Origin: Cohnella thailandensis
GTDB lineage: Bacteria > Bacillota > Bacilli > Paenibacillales > Paenibacillaceae
Length of the DNA stretch: 64,000 nt
Direction: 5' to 3'
NCBI RefSeq assembly: GCF_014212135.1
Contig: NZ_JACJVQ010000006.1
Location: 406,747 to 470,746, forward strand
Of the stretch, positions 1 through 8,218 are shown in pieces. Below the pieces are notes generated by a model, which searched no databases, had not been told where the DNA came from, and was given only the letters and a program-made list of their open reading frames with translations. The position numbers and the translations under genes are program-made. Within the stretch, counting starts at the first letter, position 1; each line of letters starts with the position of its first letter.

Positions 1-1
1 G

Positions 2-838
2 GTGCAGAGAGTGAAGAAGGAAGCGGCGAAGAACGCCGGAAGGGACGAGATCGCCGCCGCGGCGGCGGTTGCCGACGAGCGGAAGGCGGCGGACGAGTCG
101 CCCCTGCTCCGCGTCCGAATCCTGGGCGGAATCTCCGCGTGCAACTCCCGTCAAGAGCGAATGAAGTGGCGCACGGGCAAGGAGAGGGAGCTGTTCGCTT
201 ACCTGACGTTCCGGAAGGGGGAGAGGATCCACCGGGACGTCATCGTGGATGCCCTTTGGCCGGAAGAGCATTACCAGAAGTCCAAGGTCTATCTGCATAC
301 TTGCGTGAGCTTCCTGCGGAAGGATCTGAAACAGCTGGGCTTCGAGGGCGCCCTGCTGTACGAGGGAGAAAAATATCATATCAAGGAAGAAGTCATCGAG
401 ACGGATTACGAGCTTTTCTTAAGCCGGGTGCAAGAGCTGAAGGCGGCTCCGGCAACGACGCCGGAAGCGCTGGAGAGCGTGCTCGCCCTGTATAAGGGGC
501 AGCTATTCAAGGATGAGGATTACGCCTGGGCGGAGGAAGACATCCTGAAGATCGAGCAGGTCGCGGGAGAGCTGCGCATGGAGCTGGCCGCTTTATACGA
601 GAAGAGCAGGGAGTACATGAAGATGACGGACGTCGTCTTCAAGCATCTCTCCGTATCGCCTTACGACGAGGAAGCCTACCGGCTGATGATGAGGGCGCAA
701 TTCGCCTCGGGCAAGCACGAGGAAGTGTTCCGAATCTACCATGTCCTGCTGGAGAGACTCGGCGAGCTGGGCATCGAGCCCTCGGCCATGACGGTCGAGC
801 TGTATAACGAGATCAGGCAGAAGAAGGAGCGGGCTTAG
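2..838 (+). CDS. REC-BTAD transcriptional regulator, C-terminal part (partial)
   Basis: The visible part begins with a charged linker, then a winged-helix DNA-binding domain (about residues 35-115, with WRTGKERELFAYL and DALWPEE, typical of OmpR/SARP-like regulators), followed by a bacterial transcriptional activator (BTAD) TPR-like domain to the C-terminus. The complete regulator at 50321-51442 has the same two domains behind a receiver domain, so the N-terminal receiver is probably upstream of the window and the GTG at position 2 is probably not the true start. It likely controls transcription as the output half of a two-component system; target genes cannot be told. It ends at a clear terminator. 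Domain identification is good, the exact role is unknown. Confidence 0.8.
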   Translation: MQRVKKEAAKNAGRDEIAAAAAVADERKAADESPLLRVRILGGISACNSRQERMKWRTGKERELFAYLTFRKGERIHRDVIVDALWPEEHYQKSKVYLHTCVSFLRKDLKQLGFEGALLYEGEKYHIKEEVIETDYELFLSRVQELKAAPATTPEALESVLALYKGQLFKDEDYAWAEEDILKIEQVAGELRMELAALYEKSREYMKMTDVVFKHLSVSPYDEEAYRLMMRAQFASGKHEEVFRIYHVLLERLGELGIEPSAMTVELYNEIRQKKERA

Positions 839-865
839 GCTGGGTATCGGAGGCTAGTTTAAACT

Positions 866-913
866 GGCTGAGATATTAAAAGGCCGAATTATTAATAGGC
901 TTAGATATTAATA
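866..913. repeat. 16-bp tandem repeat, three copies
   Basis: Three adjacent 16-base units start at 866, 882 and 898 and share the pattern GGCYNARWTATTAAWA. They lie in the A/T-rich gap just after the first gene and before its terminator. No function is apparent. Confidence 0.6.
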
Positions 914-926
914 GACTGGAATACCG

Positions 927-974
927 GCTTCAGGCGAGCAAGGGGGAATGCCCCGGCGTCTGAAGCATTTTTTG
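927..974 (+). terminator. Intrinsic terminator of the first gene
   Basis: GCTTCAGGCG (927-936) pairs with CGTCTGAAGC (957-966) with one wobble, the loop can also pair GGGG with CCCC, and the stem is followed by ATTTTTTG. Confidence 0.8.
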
Positions 975-1030
975 ATTGAAAGAAAGATTGGATTCGGTTT
1001 TTAGGCTGTTGAGAAAGTATCGGCTCGGAG

Positions 1031-1212
1031 AATTATGTATGTAATTTCAACTATAATTCTTCCTTTTTTCGAATGGAGCCCATTAAGCATGAAATATCAG
1101 CTATAATCATCCCATTTTTCGATATGAAGATAATTATGGATGATATTTCATCTATAATTTCCGATTTTGGTCTTCAGGCGAAAAATAAACATGAAATTTC
1201 ATACCCATTTGC
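1031..1212. repeat. 50-bp direct repeats with palindromic core, about four copies
   Basis: A/T-rich units start at about 1031, 1081, 1132 and 1182, a period of 50-51 bases. Each carries a variant of AATTATGNATGAAATTTCA followed by CTATAATT and a T-rich tail ending TTTTTCGA in the first two copies. In the third copy AATTATGGATGATATTTCAT continues into CTATAATT to make a near-perfect 28-base palindrome. The array fills most of the 544-base gap (839-1382) before the acyl-CoA dehydrogenase. No coding sequence is supported in that gap. Confidence 0.75.
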
Positions 1213-1382
1213 TTAAGCGAGGACCTATCCCCCGGACGAACATTCGGTGCTTTCCGAGCGCCGCCTTCGACAAAAGCTCCTCTTTTTCATCGAAGGAGAA
1301 TGAGGGTCTTTCAAGGAATTTAGAGCGGTTGGACGAGAGTCCATCGCGACGAAAGACTTGGAAGGATCAGGTGAGAACGGAA

Positions 1383-2516
1383 ATGAACGAAGCTTTGTAT
1401 CGCAAGCTGCAGGAGGATGTGAAGGTTTACGTGAACGGTCCGGCCCGCGCCTTGTCCGAGCGGATCGAGGAGACGGGAGAGTGCGGCGCCGAGGTGCGGG
1501 AGGAGCTGAAGGAGCGGGGCTTCCTAAAGCTGGCCGCGCCTGAGGAATACGGGGGAATGGGGCTGAACTTCCTTCAATACCTGGAGCTGCTGGAGCTGTT
1601 CTCGCAGCTTCACGGATCCATTCGGATGATCGTGCACGTGAGCAACGGCATCTGGAGACCGATCCATTACAAGGCGTCCAAGGAGCAGAAAAGGAGGTTC
1701 GTCAAGCCGCTCGTCCAAGGGGAGCTGACCGCGGCGTTCGCGCTGACGGAGCCGACGACGGGAGCGGGGACGGACATCCGGACGTCGGCGAGGAAGGAGA
1801 ACGGCGAGTTCGTCCTGAACGGGGCGAAATGGATGGTCGCCTTCGGCGATACCGCCGATTACGTTCTGCTCTTCGCCCGTATGGAGAATTCGAGCGGGCA
1901 GGAGGGAACGATCGCTTTGATGGTGCCGAGCGGTTCGCCGGGCTTATCGATCAAGAAGATGCCTCCGACTCTCGGCCTGACCGGCACGGGGCACGCGCAC
2001 CTATACTTCAAGGACTGCCGGGTGCCGGAGGACTGCCTGATCGGGGAGGTCGGGCAAGGGCTGTCCGTCGCCATGAACGGGTTCTTGAACCCGAGCCGGA
2101 TCAGCGTGGGGATGACGTGCGTCGGGCTGGCGCAGAGGGCGCTGGATCTGTCCGTCGAGCGCAGCCGCAAGCGGGTCACCTACGGGAAGCCTCTTAGCCA
2201 GAGGCCGATCGTGCAGACCTGGCTGGCCGAGATGGCGACCGATATCGAAGCGGCGAGGCAGCTCTGCCTGCACGCGGGCAGGGCCCAGGTCGAGGGGGAG
2301 CTGACGCCCGCCCATGCTTCCATGGCGAAGCTGTTCGCCCTGGAGATGCTGCAGCGGGTGACGGATAAGGCGCAGCAGATTTACGGAGGAATCAGCTACT
2401 TCAAGGGCATGGAGATCGAGAGGATTTACCGGGACGCGCGGGCTCAGAAATTCGAGGAGGGAACGTCCGAGATTCAGAAGGCGGTTATCGCCCGTCAGCT
2501 GCTCGCGAAGGATTGA
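1383..2516 (+). CDS. Acyl-CoA dehydrogenase
   Basis: A 377-residue FAD-dependent acyl-CoA dehydrogenase, which introduces the alpha,beta double bond into an acyl-CoA thioester and passes electrons to electron-transfer flavoprotein. The family pattern is complete: N-terminal helical domain, the beta-domain motif FALTEPTTGAGTD (flavin/substrate contact), and the C-terminal helical domain ending in the signature RIYRDARAQKFEEGTSEIQ, whose glutamate next to GTSEIQ is the usual catalytic base position. The ATG at 1383 is preceded by AGGTGAG; an in-frame GTG at 1371 is an alternative, and codons further upstream run into the repeat array. No beta-oxidation partners are adjacent, so the substrate is unknown. 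Confidence 0.88.
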   Translation: MNEALYRKLQEDVKVYVNGPARALSERIEETGECGAEVREELKERGFLKLAAPEEYGGMGLNFLQYLELLELFSQLHGSIRMIVHVSNGIWRPIHYKASKEQKRRFVKPLVQGELTAAFALTEPTTGAGTDIRTSARKENGEFVLNGAKWMVAFGDTADYVLLFARMENSSGQEGTIALMVPSGSPGLSIKKMPPTLGLTGTGHAHLYFKDCRVPEDCLIGEVGQGLSVAMNGFLNPSRISVGMTCVGLAQRALDLSVERSRKRVTYGKPLSQRPIVQTWLAEMATDIEAARQLCLHAGRAQVEGELTPAHASMAKLFALEMLQRVTDKAQQIYGGISYFKGMEIERIYRDARAQKFEEGTSEIQKAVIARQLLAKD

Positions 2517-2530
2517 GGAGCGGCTGCGAA

Positions 2531-2558
2531 TTGACACGCCCGGACGATCGGGTACAAT
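2531..2558 (+). promoter_or_regulatory. Sigma-A promoter of the TetM-like GTPase
   Basis: TTGACA (2531-2536), a 16-base spacer and TACAAT (2553-2558) make a near-consensus promoter. Transcription would begin near 2565, so the ATG at 2557 inside the -10 box cannot be the start of the next gene. Confidence 0.75.
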
Positions 2559-2610
2559 GGGGGTCAGAACGACAAGCGGACCCCAGGGGATGAGAGAAGT
2601 GCGGGATGAG

Positions 2611-4605
2611 ATGCGGCGGATGAGGAATATCGGAATCTTCGCTCACGTCGACGCGGGCAAAACGACGACGACGGAGCAGATTCTCTATATAAGCGGCAAG
2701 ATCCGGGCGGCCGGCAGCGTCGACGACGGGACGGCCCAGACGGATTACCTGGACGTGGAGCAGGAGCGGGGAATCTCGGTCCGGGCGGCGGTGACCCGGT
2801 TCGAATGGAAGGGGACGGCCGTCAATCTGGTCGATACCCCCGGGCACGTCGACTTCCTGTCGGAGGTGGAGCGGGCGCTTAGGGTAATGGACGGCGCGGT
2901 GCTTATCGTCTCCGCGGTTGAGGGCGTTCAAGCTCAGACCGAGGTCGTCTGGCATGCGCTGCGGGAGCAAGGCATTCCAACCTTGATTTACGTGAACAAA
3001 ATGGATCGGATCGGCGCGGATCCGGCCGCGGCCGTGGAGCAGATTCGGCGGCTGCTGTCGCGTTCGGCGGTGCCGATCCAGACGCCCGTCGGAGCGGAGG
3101 CGGATTACGCAGGGGCCGAGAGTCTTCTGCCCGCGGCATTCGAATCTGAAGCGGAAGGGCCCTCCGAATGGGGGGCTCTGTTCCGTTCCGTCCTTCAAGA
3201 GACGATGGCCGAGAGCGACGAGGCTTTGCTTGCGGCATACTTCGAGAAGGGAGAGCTTGCCGAAGAGGAGCTGGTCTCCGCGCTGAAGGCCTCTTCCCGG
3301 CAAGGAACGGCGTTCCCGATCCTGTTCGGAGCTTCCGCCCGAGGGCTCGGGGTGAAGGGGCTGTTGGACGCGATGGCGGAGCTTCTTCCGCCGCCGAAGG
3401 GAGACCCGGAGGCTCCCGTCTCGGGCGTCGTGTTCAAGCTCGACCGGGATCCTTCGATGGGGCGCATCGCTTATGTCCGACTGTATAACGGAACGATCAA
3501 GAACCGGGACAACCTCTATAACGAATCCCGGGACGTCGTGGATAAGGTGACCCAGATTCGCCGGATCGACGGCCGGAAATCGGAGGATCTCGGCATCCTT
3601 CAGGCCGGGGATATCGCGGCGGTATACGGTCTTAGCCGGGCACGGATCGGCGACATTCTCGGGACGGCGGAAGGGGTGCCCGGCGAGAGAAGGCTGGCGG
3701 TTCCGCTGCTCACCGTGCAGGCGAAGTGGCGCACGGAAGCCGATTATCCGGCCGTCGTCGCCGCTTTCCAGGAGCTGGCCGACGAAGATCCGCACTTGGA
3801 TCTGCAATGGCTTCCCGACGAGCGGGAGCTTCATCTGAAGGTCATGGGACCGATACAGATGGAGGTTCTCGTGCACGTGCTCCGAAGCCGTTACGGCCTT
3901 GACGTCGACCTGGGAGCTCCTTCCGTCATCTACAAGGAAACGCTCGCGGGAGCCGGCGAAGGCTTCATCGCCTATACGATGCCCAAGCCATGCTGGGCTA
4001 TTCTGCGCTTCCGAATGGAGCCGGGGCCTAGAGGCAGCGGTCTCGCCTACCGGTCGATCGTTCGGCCCGAGCATCTGCTCGAGAGCTATCAGAACGAGGT
4101 CGCCAGACGGGTGCCGGAAGCGCTGCAGCAAGGCATGAAGGGCTGGGAGGTAACGGATCTTACGGTGACGCTGGTCGAAGGCGAGCATCACGTGTGGCAC
4201 ACCCATCCGCTCGATTTCGTCGTGGCGACGCCGATGGGGATCATGGACGGCCTCGCCCGGATCGGAACGAAGCTGTTGGAGCCGATGCTGCGCTTCCGGC
4301 TCTCCGTGCCCGAGGAATTCGGCGGCAAGGTCATGAACGAGCTCATTCTCATGCGCGGCGCATTCGATTCCCCGGAGCTAAGGAACGGGAGAATGGAGCT
4401 GGAGGGGACGATTCCCGTCGCCACCACGCTCGACTGGCCGGCAAGGCTCGGCTCCATGACGAAGGGGCGGGGCATCCTGTCGACGTTCTTCGCAGGCTAT
4501 GCGGAATGTCCTCCGGACGTGCGGGAAGAACGCCCTCGCAGGGGAGTCAATCCGCTCGATCAGGCGAAGTACATTCTGGCCACGCGCAATGCTTTGTCTT
4601 CGTAA
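2611..4605 (+). CDS. TetM/EF-G-like translational GTPase
   Basis: About 664 residues of the ribosomal-protection/EF-G superfamily. GTPase motifs are intact: AHVDAGKTT (P-loop), DTPGH and NKMD. The G domain is followed by domains II-V, and similarity runs along the whole length of TetM-type proteins, for example PSVIYKE before domain IV and the C-terminal EGTIPV segment. TetM-family proteins bind the ribosome and dislodge tetracycline. The domain IV loop that reads SPVSTPADF in TetM reads THPLDFVV here, so drug resistance cannot be assumed; it may be a ribosome-rescue paralogue. Start chosen at 2611 (two codons before MRNIGIFAHVD); ATGs at 2590 and 2620 are possible. It has its own promoter. 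Confidence 0.82.
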   Translation: MRRMRNIGIFAHVDAGKTTTTEQILYISGKIRAAGSVDDGTAQTDYLDVEQERGISVRAAVTRFEWKGTAVNLVDTPGHVDFLSEVERALRVMDGAVLIVSAVEGVQAQTEVVWHALREQGIPTLIYVNKMDRIGADPAAAVEQIRRLLSRSAVPIQTPVGAEADYAGAESLLPAAFESEAEGPSEWGALFRSVLQETMAESDEALLAAYFEKGELAEEELVSALKASSRQGTAFPILFGASARGLGVKGLLDAMAELLPPPKGDPEAPVSGVVFKLDRDPSMGRIAYVRLYNGTIKNRDNLYNESRDVVDKVTQIRRIDGRKSEDLGILQAGDIAAVYGLSRARIGDILGTAEGVPGERRLAVPLLTVQAKWRTEADYPAVVAAFQELADEDPHLDLQWLPDERELHLKVMGPIQMEVLVHVLRSRYGLDVDLGAPSVIYKETLAGAGEGFIAYTMPKPCWAILRFRMEPGPRGSGLAYRSIVRPEHLLESYQNEVARRVPEALQQGMKGWEVTDLTVTLVEGEHHVWHTHPLDFVVATPMGIMDGLARIGTKLLEPMLRFRLSVPEEFGGKVMNELILMRGAFDSPELRNGRMELEGTIPVATTLDWPARLGSMTKGRGILSTFFAGYAECPPDVREERPRRGVNPLDQAKYILATRNALSS

Positions 4606-4676
4606 GCGCGCATGTTCCTCCATCGCCTTGCCAAACTAAAGAGAGGATTCAGGGATATCCGGGAGGGGGAGAACCG

Positions 4677-5630
4677 TTGACGAGAGGTTGGATGATCGTG
4701 CTGGTCGGCGTCGTCGCCATGGGAACCCTTCTCGTTCTTTTTTGCTGCAGCTTATACCGCATGGCCATTCACCGAAGCCGCAAAGCTTTTTTGTCCGCGG
4801 ACCCGAATATGCCCAAAGTCGAGGATTCCCGGATTCGCGAGGTGAAGGAATGGTTCCATGCCCAATCCTTCGAGAAGGCGGAGATCGTCTCGGACGACGG
4901 CTTGAAGCTTCGCGCCCATTACCTGGAACCGGAGCAAGGCGGACGGGACGCCGTTATTCTGGCGCATGGCTATTCCGGCAAAGGGGAGGACATGGCGGTA
5001 TTCGCCCGGTTCTACCGCGAGCGCGGCTTCATCGTGCTTATGCCGGACAGCCGCGGGCACGGCCGGAGCGACGGGCATTACATCGGCTTCGGCTGGCACG
5101 ACCGGAAGGATTACGTAAGGTGGATCGAATATCTGGTGAAGAGGCTCGGCGAGCAGGCCCGTATCGTCCTTCACGGAGTGTCGATGGGCGGCGGCACCGT
5201 CCTGATGACGGGAGGGGAGCCGCTTCCGCCGCAGGTCAAGTGCATCATCTCCGATTGCGCTTATACCTCCGTGAAGGGAATTCTGACGTACCAGCTGAAG
5301 CAGATGTTCAAGCTGCCGTCGTTCCCGTTGCTGCCGATTACCAGCCTTATCTGCAAGCTTAGAGCGGGCTACTTCTTCGGGGAAGCCTCGGCGATCCGGC
5401 AGCTCCGGAACTGCTGCAAGCCGATTCTGCTCATCCATGGCGGCAAGGACACCTTCGTTCCGACGAAGATGGCCGACGAGCTCTACGAGGCCATCAGAGG
5501 GGAGAAGGAGAAGCTGATCATTCCCGAAGCCCAGCACGGGACTTCCGTTCTGGTCGATCCCGCCTCTTACGCCGAATCCGTTCTTCGTTTTATCCAGGCC
5601 TCCTTCGGCAAACAAACTCAAAATGCCTGA
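4677..5630 (+). CDS. Membrane-anchored alpha/beta hydrolase (YqkD-like)
   Basis: A 317-residue serine hydrolase with one N-terminal membrane segment (about residues 6-25), so the enzyme is probably anchored with its catalytic domain outside or at the membrane face. The triad is recognisable: Ser169 in GVSMGGG, Asp258 in KDTFVP, His287 in QHGTS; the oxyanion region is HGYSGKGED. Length and motifs match Bacillus subtilis YqkD, of unknown substrate. A TTG at 4677 follows GGGAGGGGGAG at good spacing and is preferred; an ATG at 4692 is the alternative. It lies 71 bases after the GTPase and could be co-transcribed. A terminator follows directly. Confidence 0.82.
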   Translation: MTRGWMIVLVGVVAMGTLLVLFCCSLYRMAIHRSRKAFLSADPNMPKVEDSRIREVKEWFHAQSFEKAEIVSDDGLKLRAHYLEPEQGGRDAVILAHGYSGKGEDMAVFARFYRERGFIVLMPDSRGHGRSDGHYIGFGWHDRKDYVRWIEYLVKRLGEQARIVLHGVSMGGGTVLMTGGEPLPPQVKCIISDCAYTSVKGILTYQLKQMFKLPSFPLLPITSLICKLRAGYFFGEASAIRQLRNCCKPILLIHGGKDTFVPTKMADELYEAIRGEKEKLIIPEAQHGTSVLVDPASYAESVLRFIQASFGKQTQNA

Positions 5631-5637
5631 TACCCAG

Positions 5638-5670
5638 CCTCGGGGATGGACGTCATCCTTGAGGTTTTTT
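5638..5670 (+). terminator. Intrinsic terminator after the hydrolase
   Basis: CCTCGGGGATG (5638-5648) pairs with CATCCTTGAGG (5654-5664), followed by TTTTTT. Confidence 0.8.
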
Positions 5671-5761
5671 CGTTTGAAGGCTTATATATCCTATGTTTCA
5701 TCCCCTATATTTTGGGTTAATAGAGTTTACGATTTGTGCTTAGTTTTTGTGAAGAATCGTG

Positions 5762-5770
5762 TGTTATAAT
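5762..5770 (+). promoter_or_regulatory. Extended -10 promoter of the exopolysaccharide-like operon
   Basis: TGTTATAAT is a perfect extended -10 element about 80 bases before the first gene. No good -35 hexamer is present at normal spacing. Confidence 0.5.
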
Positions 5771-5849
5771 CTCAGAAGCTTGATATAGACCTGTGACAAC
5801 CGCCAGAATTCGACAGATATTCAATAGGGCTATGTAGGTGAAGGACACC

Positions 5850-7148
5850 ATGATTGAACAACATAAGAGGACGCAGCCGCTTATTGGCGTGGCGAACGAT
5901 CCGCGCGGGAGAACCGTCGGGGATCGGCATTTGGAACCCTACCGAGCGGTTCGCATAGACGGCGGCTCGGCGTCGGAGCTGGTCGCCCGGTTCGACCAAA
6001 CGCGTCCGGACTGCGCCGTTATCGTGCTGGAATCGGAAGATCTGGCTAGCGGGGATCTCGCCGCTTGGAAGGAACTTAGACAATATTGCGATTCCATGCA
6101 CATTCCCTTCGTTATCATAACCGGGGCCTATGATCGCGAACTGACCGGCATGCTATTGGCCGATGCGGTTCTTCGTCAGCCTCTGGATTCCTCTGAGCTT
6201 CGAATGAATCTCGACCATTTGATCGAGAGAAGATTTCGCATTCTCGATCAGATCCTTATCGACCCCGCTACAGGAACTTACAATTATCGATACATGCGAC
6301 GCGAAGTGCAGAAGCAGCTTCAGGATATGAAGCGTTCCTACATAAGCTTCTCTTTGGTTTATATGGAGATCGATTCCGCTCGGCGGCTGGATCTTAACGA
6401 TAGGCGATCGGCCGAAAGGGCGCTGGCGGATTTTATTCAGGCCAGCGTGCGTCCCATGGATTGTTTGGGACAGGACAACGGGCGAGGCTTCGTTCTGCTG
6501 CTTCCGAAGACCGTCAAGGCGGATGCCATCAAATTGATGACCAGGCTGACATCCCTCTTCTCCAAGCAGATGGCAGAGACCTCGGGGGGAACCCGATCGG
6601 TTACATTTTCCGCCAAAGTGAGGGATTTCAACGATCCCGACCTGACGGCGGAGGAGTGCCTGGCGGCAATGCCCTTCTCCGAAGAGACGGATCCGCCGGA
6701 GCGTGCCGGACTGGTGCTGGACGGCACCATGCACGATAGCAATCCCCATACCCGCAAGCTGATGATCGCCGTTATCGACGACGACCGGCTGATTCGCGAG
6801 ATGCTCAAGCATCAGCTGGCGGATGTCGGGGGCGGCCGGTTCGACGTGGAGATAAGGGACTTCGCCGACGGCGAGGATTTCTTCAACGACCCGTGGCATC
6901 GTCAGAACGAGCGGTACGTGCTGATTATCGATCGGATCATGCCCAAGATGGACGGCTTGGAAGTGCTGCATCGCATTCGCAACGGATACGACAGAAATCG
7001 TTACATTTGCGTTATGCTCAGCAGCAAAGGAGCGGAGACGGACATTACGCTTGCCATTCAAAGAGGCGCCAACGATTATCTGGTCAAGCCGTTTCGAATG
7101 AAAGAGCTTCGGGCCCGGCTCCATCGGCTTGTAGGCGGCGCGACATGA
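5850..7148 (+). CDS. Response regulator with degenerate GGDEF and C-terminal receiver
   Basis: A 432-residue regulator with three modules. Residues about 10-115 look like a receiver lacking a clear acceptor; about 135-280 resemble a diguanylate cyclase (LIDPATGTYNYRYM, like the DxLTGLxNRR entry) but the catalytic GGDEF loop is replaced by GRGFVLLLP, so it should not make cyclic di-GMP; residues 305-430 are an intact receiver with acidic Asp310-312, acceptor Asp361 in DRIMPKMDG and Lys413 in YLVKPF. The order resembles PleD-like proteins rearranged. Start at the ATG 5850, preceded by AGGTGAAGG; a GTG at 5838 lies within that site. It overlaps the next gene by ATGA, so it probably regulates the membrane glycosyltransferase by protein contact. 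No DNA-binding domain is visible. Confidence 0.8.
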   Translation: MIEQHKRTQPLIGVANDPRGRTVGDRHLEPYRAVRIDGGSASELVARFDQTRPDCAVIVLESEDLASGDLAAWKELRQYCDSMHIPFVIITGAYDRELTGMLLADAVLRQPLDSSELRMNLDHLIERRFRILDQILIDPATGTYNYRYMRREVQKQLQDMKRSYISFSLVYMEIDSARRLDLNDRRSAERALADFIQASVRPMDCLGQDNGRGFVLLLPKTVKADAIKLMTRLTSLFSKQMAETSGGTRSVTFSAKVRDFNDPDLTAEECLAAMPFSEETDPPERAGLVLDGTMHDSNPHTRKLMIAVIDDDRLIREMLKHQLADVGGGRFDVEIRDFADGEDFFNDPWHRQNERYVLIIDRIMPKMDGLEVLHRIRNGYDRNRYICVMLSSKGAETDITLAIQRGANDYLVKPFRMKELRARLHRLVGGAT

Positions 7149-8218
7149 CGTTCGTTCTCGTTTTTCTGCTGACCGCCGTATCGTTGGCCCTGCTGGCGAC
7201 GATCTACTTCTATCTGTTGATTAGAAAATGGGTGAATATCCGCGAGAGGAACAAAAGAAAGAAATGGTATGACGAACACTCCCGCGCGATCGACGCTTTT
7301 CTATTTGCCGGGGGGAGCGCCGATTCCTTCGTTCCCCGCAAGAAGCACCACTTCGAGGCGCTGGAAAATACGTTCGGCGATTTTCTGAGCAACGTCAGAG
7401 TAGAGGGGGACTTCTCGCATTTCAACGACGTTATGGAGCGGTATTTCGTGCCCTGGTACCGGGAGCAGCTCCGCTCGCGGTCCTGGAGCGAGAGGATGAA
7501 CGCGTTGTATTTTATCCATCGCTTTCGCTTGGCATCGATGCAGCCGGAGCTGATTCGCCATTTATCCGGCAAGAGCTGTTCGGAGGAAGAGAAACACGAA
7601 ATTTTCTTGTTGCTGGCGGATTTCGGTTACGAGGGCCTGCCCGATCTTATGGGGGGCAGCAGAGAGCTCCCGACCTTTCTGCTGAACGAACTGATGTGCA
7701 GGATCGTCTCCCAGGACAAGATCGACGAGTATGTCGAACGCTTCGAGGATTTGTCCGCCCCTTGGCAAAGCGCTCTGCTGGAAGCCGCGAGGGAGCTTCA
7801 TCTGCGAACGGACAAGCTGCAGGAGCTGCTCGAAAGGCTTATGAGCTCGGACCGGCCCGAACTCCGGGTCAAGGCGCTGAAGACCCTCGCCGCTCTGGGA
7901 CACCTTTCCTCTATCGAGGCTTTCCTGAATTGGTTGGAGACCAGCAAGAAGAGCGGCGAATGGGATCGTCCTCAGTCTGCCGGGGAGAAGCTCATGGCGG
8001 CCAGATTGATGGGCAGCATCCGCCGGGAGCGATTCCTTCCCCACCTGCAAGAATTGATCGGAGATTCCGCGTATGGCGTGCGGGCGGAGGCGGCCCGATC
8101 GCTTCGGCAATACAGCCAGGGCAAGAGAATGCTGTCCGAGCTGTCCGTCAATCATCCCGACGCTTACGCTCGCTCCATTGCCCAAGAATGGATAGAAAGG
8201 AATCCGGATCATGAATGA
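7145..8218 (+). CDS. Membrane-anchored HEAT-repeat protein
   Basis: A 357-residue protein with one N-terminal transmembrane segment (residues about 3-25) and a long helical cytoplasmic part. Helical repeats with HEAT character are seen in the second half, for example RPELRVKALKTLAALGHLSSIEAFLNWL and the final repeat GVRAEAARSLRQYSQGKRMLSEL. Such repeats act as protein-binding scaffolds. Its start overlaps the regulator's stop (ATGA) and its end overlaps the glycosyltransferase start by 8 bases, so the three are translationally coupled. The likely role is to link the response regulator to the membrane glycosyltransferase; that is inference from gene order. Confidence 0.75.
   Translation: MTFVLVFLLTAVSLALLATIYFYLLIRKWVNIRERNKRKKWYDEHSRAIDAFLFAGGSADSFVPRKKHHFEALENTFGDFLSNVRVEGDFSHFNDVMERYFVPWYREQLRSRSWSERMNALYFIHRFRLASMQPELIRHLSGKSCSEEEKHEIFLLLADFGYEGLPDLMGGSRELPTFLLNELMCRIVSQDKIDEYVERFEDLSAPWQSALLEAARELHLRTDKLQELLERLMSSDRPELRVKALKTLAALGHLSSIEAFLNWLETSKKSGEWDRPQSAGEKLMAARLMGSIRRERFLPHLQELIGDSAYGVRAEAARSLRQYSQGKRMLSELSVNHPDAYARSIAQEWIERNPDHE

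Noticed and set aside
2557..2559. ATG as start of the TetM-like GTPase
   Set aside because: It overlaps the -10 box of a consensus promoter and therefore precedes the transcription start.
2485..4206. A 573-codon minus-strand frame
   Set aside because: It is opposite the TetM-like GTPase, whose motifs are unmistakable; the reverse frame has no domains and no ribosome site.
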